A stretch of 32,991 bases of DNA from Anaerolineales bacterium (GTDB lineage Bacteria; Chloroflexota; Anaerolineae; Anaerolineales; UBA6668). The first letter of the stretch is position 1. Each line of letters begins with the position of its first letter. This document shows positions 25,775 to 32,991 of this stretch, one piece after another. Both the position numbers and the translations under genes were made by a program. The DNA lies in contig JAHDIM010000023.1 in NCBI GenBank assembly GCA_020630805.1, forward strand, positions 1 through 32,991, in the 5' to 3' direction. The notes under the pieces were generated by a model. It was given only the letters and a program-made list of their open reading frames with translations, was not told the origin of the DNA and ran no database searches.

Positions 25775-27277
25775 TCATTTGTTGCGGGGCAAGCAGATAG
25801 TAACTGTGGAGCCGTAACCTAACCCTAAACTATCGATTGTAATCGTGCCGTTGTGCGCTTCGACAATCGCTTTTGCAATCGCTAAACCCAACCCACTCCC
25901 GCCACTGTCACGGTTGCGGACTTGATCCACTTGGTAGAAACGTTCAAATAAATGCGGAATATCGTCCGCCGCAATCCCAGCGCCGCTATCTTGCACCAAG
26001 ATTTCAATTGTCGTCGGTGTTATCTCAGTGCGCACACCAATCCGTCCACCCTGCGGCGTATGTTGGCAAGCATTGCGCAATACATTCCCAAGCACTTGAC
26101 TCATGCGCAAACGATCGAGTTCAACAGATACGTTTGGGACATCGCCTTGCAAATACAGCGAAACCCCTTTGGCTGTGGTTTGGGATTGCCAGCGCTGCAC
26201 TTCAGCTGTCAAAAAAGACTGTACAGAAACCGGCTGCGGATCAATCCGCATCGCATTCGCATCTGCTTCGGCGAGCCAGTTCAAGTCATAGACAAGGTTT
26301 TCCAACAAATTGATTTCGTCTTTGATCCGCACCGCGGCGATGTCAGGCGTTTGCAGGCCATCCCCGAGCGCTTGCGCTTCCAGTTGAATCACGCTTAATG
26401 GTGTATTCAATTCATGCGACAAATCTGAAACGAGCCGTTTCCGAAGTTCACGCTGCGTCTGCAAATTGGCAATCATCTGGTTGAACGAGGTCGTCATTTG
26501 CCCTAGCTCATCATCAGATTGTACTGGTAGAGGCTGCGGCGTTGCCTGATCACTAACTTTTTCCGTCGCATGGGTTAGTGCAATCACCGGCGCCGTAATT
26601 CGATTAGAAAACCAATAGGCCAACAACATCGTGATGACCGCTGTGATTAGGCCACCAGCAATAGTGTTGTAGAGCATACTCAGCAGAAAGTCGTTGGAGC
26701 CGTCTTCCAAGCCAGCGATATTTGTATCTACAAGGACAAAACCAACAACTTCAGCGGTCACCTGATCCGTGATTTCAACCATCTGCCCAAGGTCAGTGCT
26801 GGCTGCTTCACCGGGTTGCAATTCATCATAGTTGTCGAGTAAAACGTTTTTGTTTTCGTCTAGCACGACAACACGACTTGTAACCCAAGTCTCAATCGCG
26901 CTACCCGGTGGAAAGAAGAGTTCATCATCAAAAGGAACATCCTCTGGCATGACAATGACAGCATCTCCTGTTGATTCTTCAACAAACGCTTCTGGAAACT
27001 CTTCCACAACAACAGCATCGGCTGGAAACGCAAAATCTGACCCAATTACTGGATAGCCAAAGAATGCTAGCGTTTCATCAAAGTCCCGGAAGTCGCCTGT
27101 TGCCGCATATTGTGCGCCGAGTTGGTCTGCTAAAAACTGGGCTTCGTCTTGACTGATAGCAGCGTTCAATTCAGAAACTCCAGAGTAAGAAGACCACGCA
27201 GCAATTGAAATACTAAGAATCACGGTCAATAGCACAATCGACATGAACGCACCCATTAGGCGCCAGCGTAATGACAT
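25775..27277 (-). CDS. membrane sensor histidine kinase
   Basis: This 500-aa kinase has TM1 (about 8-30), an extracellular domain (about 31-198) that is strongly acidic, TM2 (about 199-221), HAMP (about 222-275), HisKA with phosphorylated His288 in LVSDLSHELNTPLS, and a HATPase domain near the C-terminus with N box NVLRNACQHTPQGG, DSGAGIAADDIPHLFERFYQ and SGGSGLGLAIAKAIVEAH. Its ATG shares one base with the stop of the response regulator gene, so the two form a classic pair. The acidic outer domain could respond to cations, cationic peptides or envelope stress; that is a guess from composition. Confidence 0.93.
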   Translation of the reverse strand: MSLRWRLMGAFMSIVLLTVILSISIAAWSSYSGVSELNAAISQDEAQFLADQLGAQYAATGDFRDFDETLAFFGYPVIGSDFAFPADAVVVEEFPEAFVEESTGDAVIVMPEDVPFDDELFFPPGSAIETWVTSRVVVLDENKNVLLDNYDELQPGEAASTDLGQMVEITDQVTAEVVGFVLVDTNIAGLEDGSNDFLLSMLYNTIAGGLITAVITMLLAYWFSNRITAPVIALTHATEKVSDQATPQPLPVQSDDELGQMTTSFNQMIANLQTQRELRKRLVSDLSHELNTPLSVIQLEAQALGDGLQTPDIAAVRIKDEINLLENLVYDLNWLAEADANAMRIDPQPVSVQSFLTAEVQRWQSQTTAKGVSLYLQGDVPNVSVELDRLRMSQVLGNVLRNACQHTPQGGRIGVRTEITPTTIEILVQDSGAGIAADDIPHLFERFYQVDQVRNRDSGGSGLGLAIAKAIVEAHNGTITIDSLGLGYGSTVTICLPRNK

Positions 27278-27960
27278 TATGCGTTGGATCCTTCTACAAC
27301 GTATTTATAGCCAGCGCCATAGACCGTCTGGATTGGTGCATGATTTTCGGTATGGAGCACTTTTCGCAAGCGCCGAATATGCGAATCGATGGCGCGGTCA
27401 AAAGCATCAAAGTTACCTTCAAAGGCCATTTCAATGAGTTGGTTGCGTGACAATACTTGGTTTGGATGGCGCATAAACGTTTCGAGTAAGGTTATTTGCG
27501 CCGCACTCAGCGAGATTGGATCACCTGCCAATGTCGCTGCTTTTGCACTAAGGTCTAAGGTCACTAGGCCACATTCGAGCGTATTCTGCACTTTACCCTT
27601 CACGCGGCGCAAGACTGCATTAGCACGTGCGACCAGTTCCTCAGGATTGAATGGCTTGACCATGTAATCATCGGCACCGCTTTCCAAGCCAGTGATGCGG
27701 TCATGATGCGCACCTTTCGCTGTCAGCATAATGATGGGCACATCCGAATCGCGCCGTAGCGCCTGACAGACCGCTTCACCAGACATCCCAGGCAACATTA
27801 GATCCAGCACAATGATGTCAGGTGACAGTTGGCGCGCCATCTGTAAGCCCGAGTTTCCATCGGCGCAGACTTCTGCATAGAAGCCTGCGCGTTCAAAATA
27901 AGTTTTGACCCACTGCGCAATGCGGGTCTCGTCTTCAACAATCAGAACAGTTTTTTGCAT
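27277..27960 (-). CDS. OmpR/PhoB-family response regulator
   Basis: This 227-aa regulator has an N-terminal receiver with IVEDETRIAQ, phosphoacceptor Asp53 (IIVLDLMLPGM), Thr in MLTAKG and Lys102 in MVKPF. A winged-helix DNA-binding domain follows (about 130-225, RNQLIEMAFEGNFDAFDRAIDSHIRRLRKVL, ending YGAGYKY). The frame is open to a TTG at 27996, but the ATG at 27960 starts the receiver exactly, so I use it. It is partner of the kinase that follows. Its upstream region contains a nested inverted repeat (27977-28024). A likely target is the acidic repeat gene upstream. Confidence 0.93.
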   Translation of the reverse strand: MQKTVLIVEDETRIAQWVKTYFERAGFYAEVCADGNSGLQMARQLSPDIIVLDLMLPGMSGEAVCQALRRDSDVPIIMLTAKGAHHDRITGLESGADDYMVKPFNPEELVARANAVLRRVKGKVQNTLECGLVTLDLSAKAATLAGDPISLSAAQITLLETFMRHPNQVLSRNQLIEMAFEGNFDAFDRAIDSHIRRLRKVLHTENHAPIQTVYGAGYKYVVEGSNA

Positions 27961-27976
27961 CAGTTTAACGCCTAAG

Positions 27977-28024
27977 GGTTTCGCAACAAAACTCAAAACA
28001 AGTTGAGCAATTGCATGCGAAACC
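27977..28024. promoter_or_regulatory. nested inverted repeat upstream of the response regulator
   Basis: GGTTTCGCA (27977-27985) and TGCGAAACC (28016-28024) form a perfect 9-bp inverted repeat 30 nt apart. Inside it CTCAA (27992-27996) and TTGAG (28003-28007) pair as well. It lies just upstream of the regulator start at 27960 and could be a leader structure or operator. Confidence 0.4.
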
Positions 28025-28030
28025 TCTAGA

Positions 28031-28079
28031 AAAAACCAGATCCACCTCTGAATTCACTTCAGAATGCGCTCTGGTTTTT
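28031..28079 (-). terminator. terminator after the acidic repeat protein gene
   Basis: The outer stem AAAAACCAGA (28031-28040) pairs with TCTGGTTTTT (28070-28079), and an inner stem TCTGAA/TTCAGA (28047-28052, 28058-28063) is nested in it. On the minus strand the stem ends in a T-run, which separates the acidic protein gene from the regulator gene. Confidence 0.8.
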
Positions 28080-28085
28080 ACATAA

Positions 28086-28110
28086 GGCGCCCGTTCAATG
28101 AACGGACGCC
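28086..28110 (-). terminator. second hairpin after the acidic repeat protein gene
   Basis: GGCGCCCGTTC and GAACGGACGCC pair around AAT with one mismatch. There is no T-run of its own. It lies between the stop at 28136 and the stronger terminator. Confidence 0.5.
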
Positions 28111-28135
28111 AACTGAAGGGAAACACAGTTGTCAG

Positions 28136-29611
28136 TTAGCTTTCACTACCGAATGGAACAGCTTCAAACATTGGGAAGCTGTCTTCGACAATGCTTTTGG
28201 CGTAGTCTTCAATGTCAGCCAGCCAAATTTTGGCTTCTGCGCTTGAGATCAAGTCGGCGTCGACCTGCGCTTGCACAAATTCAGTTTCAGCTTTCACAAT
28301 AGCATCAATAATGCGCTGCGAGTCAACACCTTTGTTTTGCGCAATGTCCGCAATTGATTTGCCTTCATCTGACGCCATCCAAAGCTCATCGATGGCAACA
28401 TTCAAGAGCTTGGCCGCAATCGCATATGGATCTGGGTAGCTGTAATTGACATCAAATGCAATTTGCTTTTCAAGATCGACGATCCATTCGTCTGCTTTAG
28501 CGCGGCTGATATACCCAGCGTCCACCATTTCTTCAATTGATGCTTTTTCAGCTGCGACCAAGGCGTCGATTACCTTTTGCACATCCACGTTTTGATCTTT
28601 TGCAATTTCAGCAATGGTCTTACCCGAGTCAAAGGCGTCAAATAGCGCGTCTTCGTCTAAGTTCAAGACGTCCATCAGTGTCGAAAAGTAGGTGTCTTCG
28701 CCAAGGTCGCCGCAGGGGAACATTGGATCTTCGAAGTACATGTCATCATCGAAATCAACGGGCATGTCTTCAAAGAAGACATCGAATTCCGCCAACATTT
28801 CATCGGCTTCTGCTTGCGTTATGGTGCCGTCTTCAACCAAGCGTTGCAGATACTTTTCTTCTTCAGCACGCAGTTCAGCCGTAATTTCTTCTTCGGTCAT
28901 ATCGCCGTCAAAGATGAAAGACCCAACGCCCTCTTCAATTCCACCCTCGTTGCCAGTAACATCCATGTCAAAGAACACCTCAAAGTCAGCCAGCATTTGA
29001 TCAGCTTCTGCCTGCGTAATCTCACCTGCATCGACTAACTCTTGCAGGTATTGTTCTTCTTGGGCTTTCAGCTCTGCAATGATTTCCTCTTCGGTCATGT
29101 CTTCATCAAAGACTTGCACGTCGTAGTCATCCATGCCAGGCATTGGGAATGCCATGTCGGTAACGAAACAGTCATCGTCCAGCGGCGGGAACAGACAAGG
29201 ATCATTGATGTCCATGACCATACTTTCCATATGGGTCAATTCGTCTTCTAGCTGCGCCAGCATTTCATCGGCTTCTGCTTGGGTAATGGTGCCGTCTTTG
29301 ACAAGCCCTTGCAGGAACTCTTTTTCAGCCGCAATGATTTCTTTTTCAAAGTCTTCGCTAGTTGGATCACCTTCAAAGAAAGTTACGATTCCGGCATTGT
29401 TTCCATCTGGTGCGACAGACATGTCATCAAATGGCACCATGCAGTCTTCTGTTGTCAGAACTGCTGCTGGCGCAATGTCCTGAAGGACAGTCGCTGTTTC
29501 AGTGGCACCTTTGGCAAAGGCTTGTTGCGCGCTGAACATAGCAAATCCGGCCATGAGTAGCATAATCAGGCCAGAGGCCACTAGCGTTATTTTTGTCTTG
29601 ATTGTTGTCAT
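28136..29611 (-). CDS. secreted acidic protein with five helical repeats
   Basis: This 491-aa protein has a signal peptide (1-33, cleavage near AFA-KG) and no other membrane segment. The mature protein is very rich in Asp and Glu. Five related units occur at about 84-124, 169-213, 235-280, 328-385 and 415-472. Units 1-3 share EEKYLQRLVEDGTITQAEADEML-type sequence. Units 4-5 add a front helix (SGKTIAEIAKDQNVDVQKVI) and end GYISRAKADEW. This helix-turn-helix style recalls YckD/DUF2680-type repeats. Five Cys lie in the linkers. I chose ATG 29611 because GAGGT lies upstream and the signal peptide begins there; the frame is open to 29743. Function unknown; ion binding is a guess from charge. Confidence 0.75.
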   Translation of the reverse strand: MTTIKTKITLVASGLIMLLMAGFAMFSAQQAFAKGATETATVLQDIAPAAVLTTEDCMVPFDDMSVAPDGNNAGIVTFFEGDPTSEDFEKEIIAAEKEFLQGLVKDGTITQAEADEMLAQLEDELTHMESMVMDINDPCLFPPLDDDCFVTDMAFPMPGMDDYDVQVFDEDMTEEEIIAELKAQEEQYLQELVDAGEITQAEADQMLADFEVFFDMDVTGNEGGIEEGVGSFIFDGDMTEEEITAELRAEEEKYLQRLVEDGTITQAEADEMLAEFDVFFEDMPVDFDDDMYFEDPMFPCGDLGEDTYFSTLMDVLNLDEDALFDAFDSGKTIAEIAKDQNVDVQKVIDALVAAEKASIEEMVDAGYISRAKADEWIVDLEKQIAFDVNYSYPDPYAIAAKLLNVAIDELWMASDEGKSIADIAQNKGVDSQRIIDAIVKAETEFVQAQVDADLISSAEAKIWLADIEDYAKSIVEDSFPMFEAVPFGSES

Positions 29612-29618
29612 AAGAATT

Positions 29619-29623
29619 ACCTC
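29619..29623 (-). promoter_or_regulatory. ribosome binding site deciding the acidic protein start
   Basis: GAGGT on the minus strand lies 7 nt before the ATG at 29611 and supports this start over upstream ones in the same open frame. Confidence 0.7.
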
Positions 29624-29646
29624 GTACTCTAAAAACGTTCTAAAAC

Positions 29647-29666
29647 CGTGAGAAGTTCCCCTCACG
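29647..29666 (-). promoter_or_regulatory. leader hairpin of the acidic protein gene
   Basis: CGTGAG (29647-29652) pairs with CTCACG (29661-29666). It lies 36-55 nt ahead of the start codon, between the candidate promoter and the ribosome site. Confidence 0.3.
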
Positions 29667-29680
29667 CTAATAAGATACGA

Positions 29681-29705
29681 GGCAAATGTGGCAAGAATAT
29701 GGCAA
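29681..29705 (-). promoter_or_regulatory. triple direct repeat, candidate response-regulator operator
   Basis: On the minus strand TTGCC occurs three times in 25 nt (plus-strand GGCAA at 29681, 29690-29694 and 29701), spaced 9 and 11 nt. OmpR-type regulators commonly bind direct repeats with about one helical turn spacing. TTGCCA (29689-29694) is also a plausible -35 box, with TATTAG (29667-29672) as -10 after 16 nt. The upstream 362-bp gap to 29973 also holds REP copy B and a terminator. Confidence 0.4.
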
Positions 29706-29828
29706 TTTTTGCGTGACTTGACAAAGTTGAGGATGGGGATCAATTGCTAAATTTCTGTCAGATTGATGTCTAGTGTGGACGCGAATTTCGTGCAGGTCTA
29801 TATAGCGTGTTCTTGAAATATTCCGTAG

Positions 29829-29907
29829 AGGAGCCAACTTGGCTCCGGGCACAGATATCTTCTTATCCACCGGAGCCAAGGTGGCTCCTCTGCATTAGAC
29901 CAGCAGA
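29829..29907. repeat. REP-like palindromic element, copy B
   Basis: The left arm 29829-29846 (AGGAGCCAACTTGGCTCC) and right arm 29872-29889 (GGAGCCAAGGTGGCTCCT) pair over 18 nt. The tail CTGCATTAGACCAGCAGA (29890-29907) differs from copy A at two positions only. The loop sequence differs from copy A. It lies about 20 nt beyond the terminator of the pabBC gene. Confidence 0.85.
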
Positions 29908-29922
29908 TATGTTTATAGAATC

Positions 29923-29948
29923 AAAAATGCCACCCACTTGGATGGCAT
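29923..29948 (-). terminator. intrinsic terminator after the pabBC gene
   Basis: The stem at 29927-29935 (ATGCCACCC) pairs with 29940-29948 (GGATGGCAT, written here from position 29940) around ACTT, with one mismatch. On the minus strand it runs into TTTTT. It lies 25 nt past the stop at 29974. Confidence 0.8.
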
Positions 29949-29973
29949 CTATATTCAAAGCTTTGTAGAGACC

Positions 29974-31722
29974 CTACCCCACCAGTTGCTCAACTGAATC
30001 TTGAACAAACACCGCGGTGCGCCAGCGCCGGACAGAGTTGACAAGAAACACCTGATCCGCCGCAGCAAGATCATCCAGAGTAATCACAGCTTCTTCAATC
30101 TGGCCGCTGTCTAGCAAATGCTGGCGGAAGGTTCCCCCCAACAACCCACACTTGATAGGGGGTGTCCGCATGAGACCATCTTTTTCAATGACGATATTTG
30201 AGTAGGTTGACTCGGTGACTTCACCATTGGCATTCCAAAGGATCACTTCATCACAGTTTGGGTGCTGCGCCTTGGTTTCTTCATACACCGCACGGCGTGT
30301 AGTCTTGTGATACAAGAACAAATGCTGTTGATCAACAGGAACGTCGCAAACTGCAACCACTACGGTTTCTGGCTTGGCAGTCAAGACAAAGGTTTGAATG
30401 TCAACATCGCCATTTTGCGCAATCAACACTCGAATTCGCATAGGTACATCAAATTGGGCAGCATTCATCAGCAAATCGGCTTCGATGAGAGTACGATCAA
30501 TCGAAATCCCAAAATAGGCCGCAGAGATCGCGAGTCGATCCAAGTGCTGATCCAGCAAGAAGTAGCCAGTTGCAGGCTCCCACAGCATGGTTTCAAGCAA
30601 TTCAAACTTTGGTGGATCTGTTGTCAGCACCTTGGCTTTGACAAAGCATTCATCATATTCGCTGGCAGCTTGTGAGTCCCAAACAATGCCACCACCCGTG
30701 CCATACTCTGCAATGCCAGTCGCCTTTTCAACCGTTACAGTCCGAATAGCCACATTGAATTGCGCCTGCCGATTCGGCCCAAAGTAACCAATCGCCCCGC
30801 AATACACGCCCCGTGGTGTGGATTCCAACTCCGTGATGATTTCCATTGTGCGCACTTTGGGGGCACCAGTAATGGAAGCACACGGGAACAACGCATCCAA
30901 AATGTCGAGATAAGACGCTTCAGTCTCCGCAGTTACAGTTGATGTCATCGTATGCAGCGTGGGGTAACGTTCGACATCAAACAAGCTGGGGACTTTGACG
31001 GTACCGAGCTTTGCAATTCGGCCCATATCGTTGCGGATCATGTCCACAATCATCACGTTTTCGGCGCGGTTCTTGACGGAGGCATGTAACCAATCACGCT
31101 GATCTAAATCATCTGCCCAAGTCAGCCCACGCGCCACAGTGCCTTTCATTGGCTTACTCTTTAGCGTCGAACCTTGCAAAGTAAAGAACAATTCTGGGGA
31201 GGCACTACAGATCAGATGCTCATCTGTATCAATATAGGCGCAATATTCGGCTTGTTGCGCGCCGACAAGTTTTTCAAATAACGCCAAGCCACTGCCAGAA
31301 AATTCATTCCGCAGCCGCATTGTGTAATTGATCTGATACGTATCACCTTTGGCAATGTACGACTTCACACCAGCAATGCCGGCATCATAGTCTTCACGCG
31401 AAGTCGTCGGATGCCAGTCACCTAAACGAAAATCTTGTTGAGATTGAGGTAGATTATCAAGCGCAGTTGGGGCGTTATACAGACCAAACCAAACCAGTGG
31501 CACATGATCAGCTGGATGGGTCGTCAGCGCCGTATCAAACGCGGCTGATGCTTCATAGCTAATGTAGCCAGCGGCCCAACCGCCGGCATCCGTCCAGTCT
31601 TGAACAGCTTGGAGCGCAGCGCGCACCGATGCCACATCACGGGCAACCAGTACGCGCTGCGCATTATTGAAATGCAGCCACTGACCAGAGTGGGTGTCTT
31701 GTAACAATACATGATTGGTCAT
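29974..31722 (-). CDS. pabBC: fused aminodeoxychorismate synthase component I / lyase
   Basis: The fusion makes p-aminobenzoate for folate: the first part aminates chorismate, the second removes pyruvate. In 582 aa the PabB part (about 1-370) has KSKPMKGTVARG with the family's catalytic Lys193, DMIRNDMGRI, FPCASITGAPK (279-289) and FNVAIRTVTV. The PabC part (about 374-582) is a fold-type IV PLP domain with LDQHLDRLAISA, PLP-binding Lys473 in YHKTTRR, NANGEVTESTYSNIVI and CGLLGGTFR. No glutamine amidotransferase (PabA) gene is in the window. An anthranilate synthase role is unlikely with the lyase fused. It is monocistronic, with its own terminator. Confidence 0.93.
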   Translation of the reverse strand: MTNHVLLQDTHSGQWLHFNNAQRVLVARDVASVRAALQAVQDWTDAGGWAAGYISYEASAAFDTALTTHPADHVPLVWFGLYNAPTALDNLPQSQQDFRLGDWHPTTSREDYDAGIAGVKSYIAKGDTYQINYTMRLRNEFSGSGLALFEKLVGAQQAEYCAYIDTDEHLICSASPELFFTLQGSTLKSKPMKGTVARGLTWADDLDQRDWLHASVKNRAENVMIVDMIRNDMGRIAKLGTVKVPSLFDVERYPTLHTMTSTVTAETEASYLDILDALFPCASITGAPKVRTMEIITELESTPRGVYCGAIGYFGPNRQAQFNVAIRTVTVEKATGIAEYGTGGGIVWDSQAASEYDECFVKAKVLTTDPPKFELLETMLWEPATGYFLLDQHLDRLAISAAYFGISIDRTLIEADLLMNAAQFDVPMRIRVLIAQNGDVDIQTFVLTAKPETVVVAVCDVPVDQQHLFLYHKTTRRAVYEETKAQHPNCDEVILWNANGEVTESTYSNIVIEKDGLMRTPPIKCGLLGGTFRQHLLDSGQIEEAVITLDDLAAADQVFLVNSVRRWRTAVFVQDSVEQLVG

Positions 31723-31791
31723 GCTCTAATTGTATCGAGAGAATCGATAGCAGAACGTTAGCGATGAAGTTGTTACAGGCGGAGAAGGGGA

Positions 31792-31853
31792 GAATCCACG
31801 AATTACACGAATAGACACTAATATTTGTGTCTATTCGTGTTCTTCATGGATTC
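31792..31853. repeat. long inverted repeat near the ileS stop codon
   Basis: Arms 31792-31818 and 31827-31853 are 27 nt long, match at 24 of 27 positions, and enclose an 8-nt loop. They are built from words such as CACGAAT. The right end lies 8 nt from the stop of ileS. There is no T-run, so it is not a standard terminator. Confidence 0.85.
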
Positions 31854-31861
31854 GAATTTGA

Positions 31862-32991
31862 CTAGGATTTTGAAATGCTAACCGTCACACTTTCATCGCC
31901 AAAGCGATAGGTGTCGTCTGTGTCAACGCTGTCAGCGGCAGTCAGGCTGTCAGCCAGCAATTCACTGGCAATGTAGTCATGATTATCTGCAATCGCTTGT
32001 GCCAAGTCAGCGCTAGCGGCATAGGTCACATTGATGCGATCTGAGATTTCCAAGCCACTTGACTTACGCAAGTCTTGCACACGGCGTAGGAATTCACGCG
32101 CTAAGCCTTCACGCACCAAGTCTGGGGTCAGAGTGGTCACCAAGGCTGCAACTGAGCCACCTTCGGCAGCAACGCTGAATCCTTCTTGTGCGTTCAAGCG
32201 AACTTCAACCATGTCTGATGTCACTTCATAGGTGTCGCCGTCAATGTCAAAGCTCAGGGAGTCGCCGTCTAGCAACGTGCGTGCCGCCGCTGCTTTGTCT
32301 ACCAAGGCCACAACTTCTTTACGCACCAGCGGGAACTTATTCTTGAACGCCTGCCCCATCTGCTTTGGATACGGATGCAGGTCATATGTAATTGCTTCAC
32401 CAGCAGAGTCCAGCAGGCGCACATCTTTCACATTCAACTCATCAGAGATAATGTCACTGTAACGTTCAATGGCGTCCGCATCGCTCATCTTACCCGTCCA
32501 GAATGCCGCTTCGCTCAATGGCTGGCGAACTTTGATCGATGACTTACTCCGCGCGTTGTGGCCCAACGAGACCAGCTTTTGCACTAAGGCCATGTCATTG
32601 TTGACGCTTTCATCAATCATGTCCGCATTGGCTTCTGGCCACGCTGCCAAGTGCACACTAATTGGTGCATCTGGATCAACAGATAAGACCAAGTTGCGAT
32701 ACATCGCATCGGCCAAGAACGGCATACTCGGCGCCAGCAGCTTTGCGACGGTTAGTAGACATTCGTACAACGTTGCGTAAGCCGCGTTCTTGTCACCATC
32801 GCTAGAAGATTTCCAGAAGCGGCGGCGTGAACGACGCACATACCAGTTTGACAGTTCTTCTACAAAGCTCTGGATCGGACGGGTTGCGCCAGTGGCATCG
32901 TAGTTTTCCATCGCGATAGTCACGTCAGCCACCAAGGTGTGCAAGCGTGACAGCACCCAACGATCCAAGTCTGAGTATTCAACATTGGCAT
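31862..32991 (-). CDS. ileS: isoleucyl-tRNA synthetase, C-terminal part
   Basis: IleRS charges tRNA-Ile. The window holds only the C-terminal 376 residues or so, and the frame continues past the window end, so the start, HIGH and KMSKS motifs and the editing domain are outside. What is visible is the anticodon-binding region: EYSDLDRWVLSRL, then VEELSNWYVRRSRRRFWKS, KLLAPSMPFLADAMYRNLV and RSKSSIKVRQPLSEA, all characteristic of IleRS. A C-terminal domain (about 180-370 of the visible part) follows. There is no C-terminal Cys-rich zinc motif, so it belongs to the type without one. Downstream lies the inverted repeat at 31792. Confidence 0.93.
   Translation of the reverse strand, partial: ANVEYSDLDRWVLSRLHTLVADVTIAMENYDATGATRPIQSFVEELSNWYVRRSRRRFWKSSSDGDKNAAYATLYECLLTVAKLLAPSMPFLADAMYRNLVLSVDPDAPISVHLAAWPEANADMIDESVNNDMALVQKLVSLGHNARSKSSIKVRQPLSEAAFWTGKMSDADAIERYSDIISDELNVKDVRLLDSAGEAITYDLHPYPKQMGQAFKNKFPLVRKEVVALVDKAAAARTLLDGDSLSFDIDGDTYEVTSDMVEVRLNAQEGFSVAAEGGSVAALVTTLTPDLVREGLAREFLRRVQDLRKSSGLEISDRINVTYAASADLAQAIADNHDYIASELLADSLTAADSVDTDDTYRFGDESVTVSISKS

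Noticed and set aside
28692-29483. Long plus-strand open frames (28692-29000 and 29133-29483) across the acidic protein gene
   Set aside because: They are the antisense of a repetitive, Asp/Glu-rich coding region, which by codon bias leaves Ser- and Ile-rich open frames. They have no ribosome sites and no family character.
15552-29907. REP-like copies as the start of a CRISPR array
   Set aside because: Only two copies are seen, 14 kb apart, without regular spacers or cas genes.

Overview
The window is about 33 kb of bacterial chromosome of moderate GC. It is gene-dense and reads as an ordinary core or metabolic region, with no phage, transposon, CRISPR array, tRNA or rRNA that I can see. Gene content and style suggest Chloroflexota, perhaps Anaerolineae-like. 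The clues are Pro/Thr linkers joined to C-terminal LysM domains, lipoproteins, a double-hotdog acyl-ACP thioesterase, a YtxH protein, a fused PabB-PabC and many intergenic inverted repeats. This placement is an inference from style, not a phylogeny.

Layout. 1-1346 (+): the 3' part of a MenA-like prenyltransferase, then a small lipoprotein. 7055-1350 (-): a three-gene run of GT-C membrane glycosyltransferase, glgB and a lipoprotein that looks like an M1 aminopeptidase with its zinc site erased and a LysM at its end. 9086-7139 (-): acyl-ACP thioesterase and a Tat-exported L,D-transpeptidase. 9231-13698 (+): an MBL-fold protein with a 103-aa partner, then cysteine desulfurase, mnmA and a small membrane protein with overlapping ends (sulfur transfer to tRNA), then a two-TM protein and a YtxH protein, closed by a GCAA-loop terminator. 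13773-15442 (+): metallophosphoesterase and a ParB-like protein. 17815-15663 (-): Nnr NAD(P)HX repair enzyme and a receiver-only response regulator. 18085-19770 (+): secreted clan-A glycosidase with LysM. 22686-19775 (-): threonine aldolase and a soluble TPR histidine kinase. 25537-23081 (-): nitrilase-fold protein lacking its catalytic Cys, RluD-type pseudouridine synthase and LspA. 29611-25589 (-): a secreted acidic five-repeat protein, an OmpR-type response regulator, its membrane histidine kinase and an unlisted 57-aa membrane protein. 31722-29974 (-): PabB-PabC fusion. 32991-31862 (-): C-terminal part of isoleucyl-tRNA synthetase.

The main points of interest are two apparent pseudoenzymes (M1-like, nitrilase-like), a two-copy REP-like palindromic element, three further unrelated long inverted repeats that touch or nearly touch gene ends, and an exported acidic repeat protein next to a two-component system with a candidate direct-repeat operator. 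I did not find a convincing new defence or mobile system.
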